64,000 nucleotides of DNA from Bryobacteraceae bacterium (GCA_026129905.1 JAHCHE010000012.1:124001-188000), one strand, 5' to 3'. Positions 47,988 through 56,911 are shown, counted from the first letter of the stretch. Made by a program: numbers and translations. Notes: generated by a model not told the origin, from the sequence alone.

Positions 47988-48213
47988 CCATAACCTCCTG
48001 CATTGACTGCTATTCCCGCAACAACCGCGTGAGGTCGTCTGCGATCAGCACTGAAAACGTCTCCCTAGTTCCAGTTTCGAACATCCGAAGGTGTGAGCGT
48101 TGGATGCCAAGCGGAGCGGGGAGGATTTCGCTGCGGACGAGGCCGAGAGTGATTAAAGAGCGCCCCGGACATTGGTTGTTTCTGTCCGGTCACCTTGGCT
48201 GGTGACGTGGTGC
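47988..48213. other. Intergenic stretch, nothing recognised
   Basis: About 225 bases upstream of the CMD gene (minus strand) with no motif that I recognise. It probably includes the CMD promoter. Confidence 0.35.
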
Positions 48214-48519
48214 TCAAGATCGCGGGCTCGACCTTGCGGACGAATTGCGCTGTTCCGTTGATGCGCCGCGTCGAGAGCCAACAAGTATGCCCATGTTCGC
48301 GATGCAGAACGGAACGACGCACGTCACCGCACCTTTGATCCATGTCGTGCCGCTAACGTCTCAGCTGAGGACTTCGTCGAAGTGATTGATAAGGAGGAGG
48401 ATCAATCCCACGGTAATGGCCGTCAAGGTTGTCTTCTTCAGAAACGGAGGGTGTCCGACCACTCGCAACGCCTCTTTCCAGGTGGTCCAGATCAGATTGT
48501 TCGGTTGAGACGGCCTCAA
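48214..48519 (-). pseudogene. nrtS: NrtS-like nitrate/nitrite transporter with in-frame TGA
   Basis: From a TTG at 48519 (GGAG upstream) the frame reads TTWKEALRVVGHPPFLKKT, then a first helix TLTAITVGLILLLINHFDEVLS, a TGA at 48361-48363 and, in the same frame, GTTWIKGAVTCVVPFCIANM to a final stop at 48214. The two helices with INHFDE and VPFCIAN are those of the small NrtS nitrate/nitrite transporter family. Apart from the single TGA, where many relatives have Gly, the whole 102-codon frame is intact. Either a recent pseudogene, a sequencing error or readthrough. Confidence 0.68.
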
Positions 48520-48547
48520 GACTTGACTCCAGCACCGAAACGCATCG

Positions 48548-48652
48548 TCACCAAACCGAGATGATCGCACAAGTGCTTGCGCTTCTAAACTTCCGCCTCC
48601 GCACGCACAGCAGGTTGTCCTCCCGCAGCAACCGATACGCTCGCTTGGGATT
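48548..48652 (-). mobile_element. IS3-family transposase fragment
   Basis: A minus-strand frame encodes NPKRAYRLLREDNLLCVRRR followed by KFRSAS and a stop, the conserved HTH_21-type segment of IS3-group OrfB transposases. Only about 34 codons remain, with no catalytic DDE region or terminal repeats visible. It sits precisely between the NrtS relic and the TonB receptor tail. Confidence 0.65.
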
Positions 48653-48654
48653 GA

Positions 48655-49155
48655 CCCCACCGCTTTACCGCGGCGCTCACTTACGAGCTTCCGCATCATC
48701 TTGCTGGCCACCCGAACTCTTTATGGGGCGGCTGGCAGGTGAACGGGATAGTCACACTCCAATCCGGTCAGCCTTTCACACCATTCACCAGCGTCTTCGA
48801 CCCTTACCGCAACGAGGCGTTCAACCGGCCGAACGTGGTTGGCGATCCTTTGTCGAACATTCCCGAAGGACACAGCTTCAGTCCTGCCGCTTTCGCGGCG
48901 CCTGAGCCCGGCAGCTTTGGAAACGCGGGGCGCAACATCATCCGGGGCGATGGATTCCAGAGCGTGGATCTCTCCATCTTCAAGAACTTCCGTTTTGATG
49001 AGCGGTGGACCTTGCAGGTCCGGGTTGAATCGGTCAATAGCTTCAACAACGTGAACTTTCAGGGACCGGTCACGAACCTCGCGTCGACGCCCGGCCGTTA
49101 CATCGCCGCATCGCAGCCTCGGATTCTCCAGCTCGGACTTAAGCTCGGCTTTTGA
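48655..49155 (+). pseudogene. C-terminal remnant of a TonB-dependent (Oar-like) receptor
   Basis: A frame that starts without an initiation codon reads HRFTAALTYELPHHLAG, WGGWQVNGIVTLQSGQPFTP and ends in ILQLGLKLGF, with the C-terminal phenylalanine of a barrel protein. It corresponds to about the last 165 residues of a roughly 1000-residue receptor; the rest has been lost where the IS3 scrap lies. It is only distantly similar to the intact receptor at 14525. Confidence 0.72.
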
Positions 49156-49203
49156 CGGGCTGCCAGACCGTTGTCGGGACCCATCCGCCGGTTCAGGCCG
49201 TGT

Positions 49204-50610
49204 TCAGCCGCCATCTCGTACGAGGGGGATGGTGAATCGGCATCGGGTCCCTTGGCGTGGCTCGCTGGTGATGGCGATTTTGCCGCCGTGCGCTTGGACG
49301 ATCCACTGGGCGATCGCAAGCCCAAGTCCGGTCCCGCCGCTCTCTTTCGACCTCGCTTTGTCCGCCCGATAGAAGCGTTCGAAGATGTGCGGCAGGTCAT
49401 CCTTCGAAATGCCGACACCCGTGTCGCAGACTTCCGCGACAGCTTCACCACTTGTGGTTGACAGCGAGAGACAGATTCGACCGCCCTCGGGTGTGTACTT
49501 GACCGCGTTGTCAATGAGGATCAGGAACAGCCGGCGGATCGCTTGGGGATCCCCGTGGATCGAGACACCATCATCCAGAGGTAGGTCGGCCTGAAAGGCA
49601 GCGCCTTTCAGCCGGGCGAGCATCTCGCCTTGGACGGCGGCTTCGCGGGCGCAGGTCGCCAAGTCCATCGGCTCCCGCTGCAGACCGTCGCTTCCGGAGT
49701 CCGCCCGGGCGAGCATCATGAGGTTCTCGATCAATCGGGAGGTCCGGTCCAGTTCCATGTAGATCTGCTCGAGTGCTTCGCGATATTCCGTTTCGGAGCG
49801 TTCCTTGCGCAAGGCGATCTCGGAGATTGTCCGCATGAGGGTCACGGGCGTCCTGAGTTCGTGGGAAGCGTCGGCGGTAAATTGGGTCACTTTGCGGAAG
49901 GCGAAGTCCAGACGCTGGATCATGTCGTTGAGCGTTTCAGAGAGACGCTGGAGCTCATCGCCCGTAGCCGGAACGGCCAGCCGGGCCGAGAGGTTCTGCG
50001 CGCTGATGGAACGGGCCGTTCGAGTGATCTCATCGACGGGCGCCAAAGCCCGCCGGCTCAGCCAGTAGCCCCCGACGCCAGCGACCGCAAGAAAGACAGG
50101 AACTGCCGCACATAGAGTCCAGAAGAAGTCCGCAATGCCTTCATTCAGCTCGCTGAGCGGCGCGGCAACCTGGACGGTATACTGCCGGCCACTCACTACT
50201 GTGTTCTGCGAAAGCAGACGTAGCGGTGTTCCCTGGATCTCAATAGTCTCAAAGCGTTTTCCAGAGCCGATCTCGGCGGCCTCATAGATGGGCATCCGCT
50301 CGTCGTAGAAAGGATCGGAGCGATAGAGCCAGTTGCCGCCTTCCTCGGCCACTTGAAAAAGGTCTCCTCCTGGCCCAAGAACCGAGTGTTCCCGGAACTC
50401 CAGCCGTAGTGCTTCGAGCGGGAGAGATTCGCCCTGCTGCTCGATGAAGTGGGCAATGCCCACGACGCGGTCACGGAGTGTGTCGTCCACCGCGTGGTAC
50501 AGGCTATTGCGCATGGCTAGCCACATGCCCGCCGCGAACAAAACCAGAGCGAGCGCGAGGACGGCAAAGTACCACAATGTGAGACGGGTTCGGATCGACT
50601 TTGTTTTCAC
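49204..50610 (-). CDS. Sensor histidine kinase, CusS-like
   Basis: A 468-residue membrane kinase. Two helices (about residues 12-34 and 165-188) enclose a periplasmic sensor domain, followed by HAMP (LARRAL-like SRRALAPVDEITRTA), HisKA with phospho-acceptor His250 in DASHELRTP, and an HATPase domain with N-box DNAVKYTPEGG and G-box DTGVGIS, ending FTIPLVRDGG. It belongs to the heavy-metal/envelope sensor group by architecture. Its ATG overlaps the response-regulator stop (bases 50607-50610). The signal is unknown; the neighbouring chromate genes suggest metal or oxyanion stress. Confidence 0.92.
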   Translation of the reverse strand: MKTKSIRTRLTLWYFAVLALALVLFAAGMWLAMRNSLYHAVDDTLRDRVVGIAHFIEQQGESLPLEALRLEFREHSVLGPGGDLFQVAEEGGNWLYRSDPFYDERMPIYEAAEIGSGKRFETIEIQGTPLRLLSQNTVVSGRQYTVQVAAPLSELNEGIADFFWTLCAAVPVFLAVAGVGGYWLSRRALAPVDEITRTARSISAQNLSARLAVPATGDELQRLSETLNDMIQRLDFAFRKVTQFTADASHELRTPVTLMRTISEIALRKERSETEYREALEQIYMELDRTSRLIENLMMLARADSGSDGLQREPMDLATCAREAAVQGEMLARLKGAAFQADLPLDDGVSIHGDPQAIRRLFLILIDNAVKYTPEGGRICLSLSTTSGEAVAEVCDTGVGISKDDLPHIFERFYRADKARSKESGGTGLGLAIAQWIVQAHGGKIAITSEPRQGTRCRFTIPLVRDGG

Positions 50611-51287
50611 TCCGGCGTCTCCTCCCGGATCGAATACCCGACACCTCTTATCGTCTGGATCAACCGGTTGTCGGGCTCTACCCCGATCTTCCTGCGTAAG
50701 AGCCGGATGAACGCGTCAAGGGTGTTGTTCTCGATGTCGCTGTCAAGCCCCCACACAGCATCGATGAGAGCGTCACGGGAGACGACCTTGCCCGATCGGC
50801 GCATCAAGTATTGCAGGAGGTTGAACTCCGTCTTCGTGAGCGTAATCTCGCGCCCGGATCGCAAAACGGTGCGGCTGGACGGATCCAGTTCGAGATCGGC
50901 GACGCGCAGGGTCAGGGGACGATGGTTCGCGCGACGGCGAGCGATGGTGCGGAGTCTGGCTAGCAGCACCTCGAAGGAGAATGGTTTGGTCAGGTAGTCG
51001 TCCGCGCCGAGATCCAAACCGGCGACGATGTCCGAGACGGCGTCCCGCGCCGTCAGCAGCAGTACGGGCGTGCTGTTTTGTGATCCCCGCAATCGCCGGA
51101 CGATCTGAAAGCCATCGAGATTCGGGAGCATCACATCTAGCACCACCACGTCGAAGTCGGAATGGAGTGCCAGTTCCAGCCCCAACTCGCCGTCCGCAGC
51201 CAGTTCCACGGAACACCCCTCCTCCTCGAGACCCTTCTTGAGGGAGGCGCTCAGCTTCGTATCGTCCTCAACGAGCAGTAGCCTCAT
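50607..51287 (-). CDS. OmpR-family response regulator
   Basis: A 226-residue regulator. The receiver has EDD at 7-9, phosphoacceptor Asp51 in VVVLDVMLPN, Thr in LLTARD and Lys in DYLTKPFSF; the C-terminal winged helix (TLTKTEFNLLQYLMRRSG, RRKIGVEPDNRLIQTIRGVGYSI) is OmpR/PhoB type. Such regulators bind direct repeats at 11-base spacing, exactly the arrangement of TTCAG repeats found before six genes here. A weaker version of the repeat lies in front of this gene on the minus strand, suggesting autoregulation. Confidence 0.94.
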   Translation of the reverse strand: MRLLLVEDDTKLSASLKKGLEEEGCSVELAADGELGLELALHSDFDVVVLDVMLPNLDGFQIVRRLRGSQNSTPVLLLTARDAVSDIVAGLDLGADDYLTKPFSFEVLLARLRTIARRRANHRPLTLRVADLELDPSSRTVLRSGREITLTKTEFNLLQYLMRRSGKVVSRDALIDAVWGLDSDIENNTLDAFIRLLRRKIGVEPDNRLIQTIRGVGYSIREETPE

Positions 51288-51297
51288 CTACAAGTAG

Positions 51298-51329
51298 TCT
51301 TACAATATCCAACCTGAAAAATGTATGAA
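51298..51329 (-). promoter_or_regulatory. Candidate autoregulatory TTCAT/TTCAG direct repeat
   Basis: On the minus strand TTCAT (51329-51325) and TTCAG (51318-51314) are 11 bases apart, upstream of the response-regulator start. The -10 position at the regulon spacing is GTAAGA, weaker than in the other promoters. It lies back to back with the plus-strand site at 51337. Confidence 0.5.
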
Positions 51330-51336
51330 ACAAGTC

Positions 51337-51368
51337 TTCAGGGGATTTTCAGATTCGCTCCGTATAGT
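51337..51368 (+). promoter_or_regulatory. TTCAG direct-repeat promoter, site 1
   Basis: TTCAG at 51337-51341 and 51348-51352 (11-base period) and TATAGT at 51363-51368. The second repeat sits in the -35 position, 15 bases start to start before the -10. Drives the DUF5916 gene at 51392. Confidence 0.78.
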
Positions 51369-51391
51369 GGAGCTTTCGGTTCCGTTATCTG

Positions 51392-53542
51392 ATGCTCCAG
51401 ACGCTCCATGCAGCTGCGGCCGTTCTTCTCCTCTGCGCAACAGTCGCTCTTGGAGCACAACAGCCGACGGCAGACGCGCTGCGGATCCAGCAACGGATCA
51501 CGGTGGATGGCGGCCTGAACGAGGCAAGCTGGCGGGACGCGGTTCCAATCGGGGAGTTCACCCAACGCGAACCAATCTCCGGTGCGGCCCCTACCGAGAG
51601 GACCGAAGTTCGGGTTCTGTACGACGAGCACTTCCTTTACATCGGCATACGCTGCTTCGACAGTCGGCCCGGCTCAATTCTGGCGACTCAGATGGAGCGT
51701 GACGCCCAGCTCGATCAGGACGACCGAGTCGAGATTCTAGTCGACAGCTTCCAGGATGGGCGCAACGCCTACTATTTCGCCACCAATCCGGCTGGCGCTC
51801 TCGTGGACGGACGGATCACGGAAAGCAACAGTCCAGCGCTCGACTGGGATGCCGTTTGGGATCTTCGAACACAGATCGATGACCAGGGATGGACCGCCGA
51901 GTTCCAGATCCCCTTCCAGAGCATCGGATTCAACCGGCACGCGACGACCTGGGGATTCAACGTGTCCAGGACGCTTGCGCGGTTGCGTGAAGAGTCCCGC
52001 TGGGCTGCTTTCTCCTACGACGCGAGGTTCTACCAAGTAGCGCTAGCGGGGTCTCTGGGGAAGTTCGAGGGTCTCTCCCAGGGCGTAGGCATGGACGTCA
52101 AACCCTACGGGCTGACCGGCTTCACCCGTGATGTGACGCGCACAGATTCCTTCACCGGCGAGCTGAACGGCGGGGTTGACGTTTTCTGGCGGGTGACCTC
52201 AAACTTGCTCTCCAGCACGACGATCAACACGGATTTCGCGGAGACCGAGGTGGATACCCGGCAGATCAACCTCACCCGGTTCCCGCTGTTCTTCCCGGAG
52301 AAGAGAGATTTCTTTCTGGAGGACGCAGGGATCTTCGAATACGCAGGGAACGACCGGGAGTTCATCCCGTTCTTCTCCCGCCAAATCGGCCTCGTGAGCG
52401 GCGAGGAAGCGCCCATCCTGGTGGGCACGAAGCTCACCGGGAAAGCGGGGCGGCTCGACATTGGCTTGCTCGGTGTCAGAACCCGGGCCTCCGATGTGGC
52501 ACCGGCGGAAACAGTTGCTGTTGGCCGGCTTAAGACGAATTTCTGGGACCAGTCTTATTTCGGGGTGATCTTCACGAGCGGCGAGCCGACTGGCGTGACG
52601 ACGAACTCGCTCGCCGGCGCGGATCTAAGACTGTTCACCTCGGACTTCCTTGGCAGAGGCAAGAACGCCGGCTTCACTGCCTACGGAACAAAGACTCAGA
52701 CGCCGGGCTTGACGGATCGTGACACGGCCTATGGCTTCGAGGTCTCCTATCCGAATGACCTTGTGGACGTGTCTTACCGGTGGCGGAACATTGGCGCGAA
52801 CTACAACCCATCGCTTGGTTTCGTCGGCCGGCGCGGCGTCCGCCTACAGGACCTGAGCACCAGCTTCCGTCCCCGGCCGCACTTCTGGCATATCCGGCAG
52901 ATGAACCATCAGCTCAACTACACCGAGTATTACGACACGGTGGAGCACGCCGTGGAAAGCCGCCGCATCTTCACTGCCCCGCTGAACTGGCGCTTCCACA
53001 ACGGCGAGCACCTCGAGTACAACTGGGTGCCGACGTATGAGAGACTGTTCAAGCCGTTCGAGATCCGTCCCGGCGTCATCATTCCACCAGGGGGTTACTG
53101 GTTTCACCGCCACCGTTTCGAGTTCAACTCGGCACAGAACAAGCGCTGGATGTTCGACATGACCTACTGGGGTGGAACGTTCTACAGCGGCACAAGCCAC
53201 GAGCTTCGTACGGCTGCGCTCTGGAGGAAGGACCGTCATCTGACAACCAGTTTTGAGCTTCAGCAATATTTCGTCGACCTCGCAGAAGGCGATTTCACCG
53301 AGCGCTTGGCACTCCTCCGGATCAATTACGCCTTCTCTCCGAGGCTCACCGTCTCCAACTTCGTACAATACGACACCGAGAGCCGGAACATCGGACTGCA
53401 ATCGCGTATGCGCTGGATCTGGCGGCCCGGCAACGAGATGTACGTCGTGTTCAACCACGCCTGGCAGGAAAATACGCTGGACCGCTTTGAGGCCTTGCGA
53501 ACGAACTTCAGGGTGAAGGTGAACTACACCGTCCGGTTCTGA
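51392..53542 (+). CDS. Outer-membrane protein with CBM9 and DUF5916 domains (1)
   Basis: A 716-residue secreted protein. A signal peptide (LHAAAAVLLLCATVALGAQ) leads to a carbohydrate-binding-module-family-9-like sandwich (about residues 30-205; GGLNEASWRDAVPIGEFTQ, VRVLYDEHFLYIGIRCFDS), then a DUF5916 beta-barrel-like region with RFPLFFPEKRDFFLEDAGIF, ending VNYTVRF with terminal Phe. DUF5916 proteins are outer-membrane barrels abundant in Acidobacteria and Bacteroidetes, often near peptidases or receptors; function unknown. It sits behind a TTCAG promoter and is paralogous in layout to the gene at 53610. Confidence 0.83.
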   Translation: MLQTLHAAAAVLLLCATVALGAQQPTADALRIQQRITVDGGLNEASWRDAVPIGEFTQREPISGAAPTERTEVRVLYDEHFLYIGIRCFDSRPGSILATQMERDAQLDQDDRVEILVDSFQDGRNAYYFATNPAGALVDGRITESNSPALDWDAVWDLRTQIDDQGWTAEFQIPFQSIGFNRHATTWGFNVSRTLARLREESRWAAFSYDARFYQVALAGSLGKFEGLSQGVGMDVKPYGLTGFTRDVTRTDSFTGELNGGVDVFWRVTSNLLSSTTINTDFAETEVDTRQINLTRFPLFFPEKRDFFLEDAGIFEYAGNDREFIPFFSRQIGLVSGEEAPILVGTKLTGKAGRLDIGLLGVRTRASDVAPAETVAVGRLKTNFWDQSYFGVIFTSGEPTGVTTNSLAGADLRLFTSDFLGRGKNAGFTAYGTKTQTPGLTDRDTAYGFEVSYPNDLVDVSYRWRNIGANYNPSLGFVGRRGVRLQDLSTSFRPRPHFWHIRQMNHQLNYTEYYDTVEHAVESRRIFTAPLNWRFHNGEHLEYNWVPTYERLFKPFEIRPGVIIPPGGYWFHRHRFEFNSAQNKRWMFDMTYWGGTFYSGTSHELRTAALWRKDRHLTTSFELQQYFVDLAEGDFTERLALLRINYAFSPRLTVSNFVQYDTESRNIGLQSRMRWIWRPGNEMYVVFNHAWQENTLDRFEALRTNFRVKVNYTVRF

Positions 53543-53565
53543 TGAAAAAGCGCTTGGTCGTCGCT

Positions 53566-53597
53566 TTCAGGTGATTTTCAGACATCCCGGTCACAAT
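53566..53597 (+). promoter_or_regulatory. TTCAG direct-repeat promoter, site 2
   Basis: TTCAG at 53566-53570 and 53577-53581; the -10 position is CACAAT (53592-53597). Upstream of the second DUF5916 gene. Confidence 0.75.
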
Positions 53598-53609
53598 AGG
53601 CGGGAGGAC

Positions 53610-55661
53610 ATGATGACTACACGCCTGCTGGCCGGATTGCTTGCCGTGCTGGCGCTTCCACTCGCTGCCGGGGACTCCCCTATCATGGCGGTGCGGACAT
53701 CGACACCGCCTGTAATTGACGGCCGGATTGAGCCGGACGAGTGGCAGGGAGCAGCCCGTATTGACGGCTTCGTCCAGTTGGAGCCTGTCCGCGGTGCACC
53801 TGCCACGGAAAAGACTATCGCCTACTTCTTCTATGACGACACACACCTGTACTTCGGCGTGCATTGCCTGGACAGTGATCCGGCATCGATCACCGCGCGC
53901 CTGAACCGCCGTGACGACAACCTGAACTCTGACGACTCGGTCACGATTGTCCTCGACACGTTCCACGATCGCCGCACCGCGTACTACTTCAGCACCAACC
54001 CCCTGGGGACTCAGTCCGACGGCCGTGTGCGCGACGACGGCCGGGTGAGTGACAGCAGTTGGGATGCGGCCTGGACGTCGGCGGCGCAACGAGTCGAAGA
54101 TGGCTGGTCGGCGGAATTCGCGATCCCTTTCCGGGAGCTTACGTTCAGAAAGGGCGAAGGCCAGATGTGGGGCTTCAATATCGGACGGACTCGCCGCAGC
54201 AGCCTCGAGACGTCGTTCTGGTACGGACCACTGGAGGGCGCGAACCGGATTTCCCAATACGGCGAGATCACCGGACTGGATTTGACGATGGGAGGCGCGA
54301 AGCGCTACTCCTTCATTCCCTACGTGCAAGGCTCCTACCAACAGGACGGACCAACGCGGGGAACGGCCGGGTTGGATTTTCGGTATGTCGTGCGCCCCGA
54401 AACCATAGCCAACTTTACCCTCAACCCGGACTTCGCCATCATCGAGGCCGACGAGGAATTCATCAACCTGACCCGTTACGAGGCGCGGCTCGAGGAGAAG
54501 CGCCCATTCTTCCTCGAAAGCAACGACCGCTTTCGGCAACGGATTCAGACTTTCTACTCACGCCGGGTTCAGGACATCGATGTAGGCGGCAAGCTGGTGT
54601 CCCGCCAGGGGCCCTGGGATCTGACCGTGCTCTCGATCCGCTCGCCAAACGTGCGGATTCCGGATGCGGCGCCGGATGGTGATCCTCTCGGCGCCGCCAA
54701 CTATACGGTCGCCCGGGGCGAGCTGGGTTTCCTGGGTTCATCGGCCGTCGGATTTCAAGTTGCCAATCGCAGCTTGCGCGGCGACAACACCGGCTCCGCC
54801 AGCGTGGACACGGCGATGCAGCTGACACGGAGGGTGAATCTTACCGCTCAGCTCGTTCGTTCCCATGGGCCGTATGGCGACGGCAACTACGGCTTTCTCG
54901 TACGACCCTCATACGACACCAACACGTTTCACATGCACTACAGGTTCACGAGCCTCGGCGAACACTTCGCCGACAACATCAATGCGGTGGGCTTCGTTCA
55001 GGACGACGACCGGCGGGAGATGGACAGCGATATTGAGAAGGTCTTCTGGTTCGAAACAGGAGCCTTGCAGCGGGTGACGCTCTCGTCCAGGAACAACATC
55101 TTCTGGAGCCAAGCGGGGGAAGTGCGAGGCTACCACAATGGCGTTGGCGGCCAGGTCGATCTCAGAAACCGTTGGTTCTTTGCCACCCAATACACGAACC
55201 TCTACCGGCTCTTCGAGAAGGGCTTTCACAACGACACCGGGTCGGTGGAAGCCGGCTACAACGTGCGCGAGTTCAACTCCATTTCAGCCCAGTACGAGAC
55301 CGGCAGAAACTTCGACTCGGATCTCAGGCAGGTTGGAGCCCGGTTCCGGCGTAAGCTGACCAATCAATTGTCCGCCGAGTACCAGTTCTCCAAGGTGTGG
55401 CTGGACCCGGATCCGGACAACCGGGCAACTTGGATCAACATCCTGCGGGTACAGCAGAACTTCGGCCGCGACCTCTTCCTCAGGGCCTTCTACCAGACGA
55501 ACTCGGTGATCGACCGAAGAAACGTCGAGGTGGTTTTCGTGTGGCGCCACACCCCGCCCTTTGGCCAGATCCAGTTCGCATTCCAGCGCGGGCGCGCGGA
55601 GTTCGGTGAACGGTCGCAACAGGGCAACACATTCTTTGTGAAGATGTCCCACGTTCTCTGA
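53610..55661 (+). CDS. Outer-membrane protein with CBM9 and DUF5916 domains (2)
   Basis: A protein of about 683 residues with signal peptide (TTRLLAGLLAVLALPLAAG), CBM9-like domain (GRIEPDEWQGAARIDGFVQ; YFFYDDTHLYFGVHCLDS) and DUF5916 barrel (RYEARLEEKRPFFLESNDRF) ending FFVKMSHVL. Same architecture as the neighbour at 51392 but clearly diverged. GGGAGG is just upstream of two possible ATGs (53610, 53613). Its 3' end is partly duplicated downstream at 56803 together with the following promoter. Confidence 0.83.
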   Translation: MMTTRLLAGLLAVLALPLAAGDSPIMAVRTSTPPVIDGRIEPDEWQGAARIDGFVQLEPVRGAPATEKTIAYFFYDDTHLYFGVHCLDSDPASITARLNRRDDNLNSDDSVTIVLDTFHDRRTAYYFSTNPLGTQSDGRVRDDGRVSDSSWDAAWTSAAQRVEDGWSAEFAIPFRELTFRKGEGQMWGFNIGRTRRSSLETSFWYGPLEGANRISQYGEITGLDLTMGGAKRYSFIPYVQGSYQQDGPTRGTAGLDFRYVVRPETIANFTLNPDFAIIEADEEFINLTRYEARLEEKRPFFLESNDRFRQRIQTFYSRRVQDIDVGGKLVSRQGPWDLTVLSIRSPNVRIPDAAPDGDPLGAANYTVARGELGFLGSSAVGFQVANRSLRGDNTGSASVDTAMQLTRRVNLTAQLVRSHGPYGDGNYGFLVRPSYDTNTFHMHYRFTSLGEHFADNINAVGFVQDDDRREMDSDIEKVFWFETGALQRVTLSSRNNIFWSQAGEVRGYHNGVGGQVDLRNRWFFATQYTNLYRLFEKGFHNDTGSVEAGYNVREFNSISAQYETGRNFDSDLRQVGARFRRKLTNQLSAEYQFSKVWLDPDPDNRATWINILRVQQNFGRDLFLRAFYQTNSVIDRRNVEVVFVWRHTPPFGQIQFAFQRGRAEFGERSQQGNTFFVKMSHVL

Positions 55662-55714
55662 CCCCGCTTCGGTTTCAGCCAATTTTCAGATGCGTTCGGC
55701 ATGATGGGAGCGAA
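55618..55714 (+). repeat. Duplicated gene-tail plus promoter segment, copy A
   Basis: Covers the last codons of the DUF5916 gene and the TTCAG promoter. About 97 bases match copy B at 56803-56899; the promoter half (from GGTTTCAGCC to GGGAGCGAA) is identical, the coding half diverged mostly at third positions. Confidence 0.85.
55674..55705 (+). promoter_or_regulatory. TTCAG direct-repeat promoter, site 3
   Basis: TTCAG at 55674-55678 and 55685-55689, with CATGAT (55700-55705) in the -10 position. Part of a roughly 100-base segment repeated at 56803. Upstream of the beta-propeller gene. Confidence 0.75.
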
Positions 55715-55724
55715 AGAGGCAACC

Positions 55725-56747
55725 ATGAATAAGAGTCAGAGGATGTCAATGGGGATGCTGGCGGCGTTCACGCTCGGATTGTTCTGCGCTGGCCAAAGCC
55801 CGGCAAGGGCACAGCAGAAGCACGTAATCGCGTATGTCACGAACTTCGGGGGTGACGGTATCTCTGTTATCGATCCGGTCGCCTCCCGTCTCGTTGCGCA
55901 CGTGCCGACCGGCTCCAGACCTCACGGCGTCACCATCGCGCCCGATGGTAACGCCGTCTACGTCTCCAACGAAGGAGACGGAACCGTTTCGATTATCGAT
56001 CCGCGCCGCAACGACGTCGTACACACCATCGCAGTCGGCAAGGAGCCGAACCAGCTCGCTGTGTCGGCGGATGGACGCCATCTCTTCGTGACACTCCACG
56101 GGCAGGACTCGCTTGCCGTCGTCGACATTGAGCGGAAGCAAGTCGTCAGGGTCATTCCCATCGGCCGCACTCCCCACATCGCTCTGCGCAGCCCGGATGG
56201 CAACACCATCTTTGTAACCAGTGAAGGCGATATGAAACTGGTCGCGCTCGATGCCAAGTCCTGGCAGGTACTGTTCGAGATCCCACTCTTCGGCTTTCCT
56301 CGCGTGCTGGCTGTCACGGCCGACGGATCACGAGCCTACCAAACGATGCGCTGGCTCAACGGCGTATTGGTTCTGGACCTGAAACAACAACACAAGGTGG
56401 TGGATCGGATCGCGTTCGAGGAACCGATATTCGCGCCCGAAGGGAAGGACGCGCACGGTCCCGACGTGACGCCCAATGGTAATGAACTCTGGCTCACGAC
56501 ACAGACATCGAACGACGTAGCAGTCATTCGGACCAGCGATCACAAACTACTCGGCCGCGTTCCCGTCGGCCGCGATCCGAACTGGGTAGGCTTCACACCG
56601 GACGGTCGGCTGGCCGTGGTAAGCAACACAGGCTCGAACGACGTCAGCTTGATCGATGTGTCTCTGCGAAAGGTAGTCGCCACGGTTCCTGTCGGTGAGT
56701 CACCGAAACGCCTCGCAGTCGGTTTGGTCGAGACGGGAGCCGAGTAA
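55725..56747 (+). CDS. YVTN/YncE-like beta-propeller protein
   Basis: A 340-residue exported protein. After a signal peptide (MGMLAAFTLGLFCAGQSPARA) it contains about six repeats of the YVTN type, e.g. YVTNFGGDGISVIDP, VYVSNEGDGTVSIIDPRR, HLFVTLHGQDSLAVVDIERK and ELWLTTQTSNDVAVIRTSDHK. These seven-bladed propellers sit in the periplasm or at the surface and may bind metal or proteins; function unknown. Start at ATG 55725, after AAAGAGG. It is the sole gene under TTCAG site 3. Confidence 0.85.
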   Translation: MNKSQRMSMGMLAAFTLGLFCAGQSPARAQQKHVIAYVTNFGGDGISVIDPVASRLVAHVPTGSRPHGVTIAPDGNAVYVSNEGDGTVSIIDPRRNDVVHTIAVGKEPNQLAVSADGRHLFVTLHGQDSLAVVDIERKQVVRVIPIGRTPHIALRSPDGNTIFVTSEGDMKLVALDAKSWQVLFEIPLFGFPRVLAVTADGSRAYQTMRWLNGVLVLDLKQQHKVVDRIAFEEPIFAPEGKDAHGPDVTPNGNELWLTTQTSNDVAVIRTSDHKLLGRVPVGRDPNWVGFTPDGRLAVVSNTGSNDVSLIDVSLRKVVATVPVGESPKRLAVGLVETGAE

Positions 56748-56802
56748 CGCTGAATCACTGACTCTCCTTTGAAGTGAGTCGCCGATGACCTTGCCGGTCA
56801 AG

Positions 56803-56899
56803 AACAGGGCAACACGTTCTTCGTCAAGATGCCGCACGTTCTCTGAGCCCGCGTTGGTTTCAGCCAATTTTCAGATGCGTTCGGCATGATGGGAGCGAA
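56803..56899 (+). repeat. Duplicated gene-tail plus promoter segment, copy B
   Basis: Encodes QGNTFFVKMPHVL then a stop, an orphaned copy of the DUF5916 C-terminus, followed by the same TTCAG promoter as copy A (55618-55714). The rest of the parent gene is absent. Confidence 0.85.
56859..56890 (+). promoter_or_regulatory. TTCAG direct-repeat promoter, site 4
   Basis: TTCAG at 56859-56863 and 56870-56874, with CATGAT (56885-56890) in the -10 position. Identical to site 3 through duplication. Upstream of the LamG-like gene and the ABC operon. Confidence 0.75.
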
Positions 56900-56911
56900 G
56901 GAGTCACAATT

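Noticed and set aside
53508-54539. Antisense frame of about 343 codons over the start of the second DUF5916 gene
   Set aside because: The plus-strand gene has signal peptide, ribosome site and promoter; the antisense frame has none.
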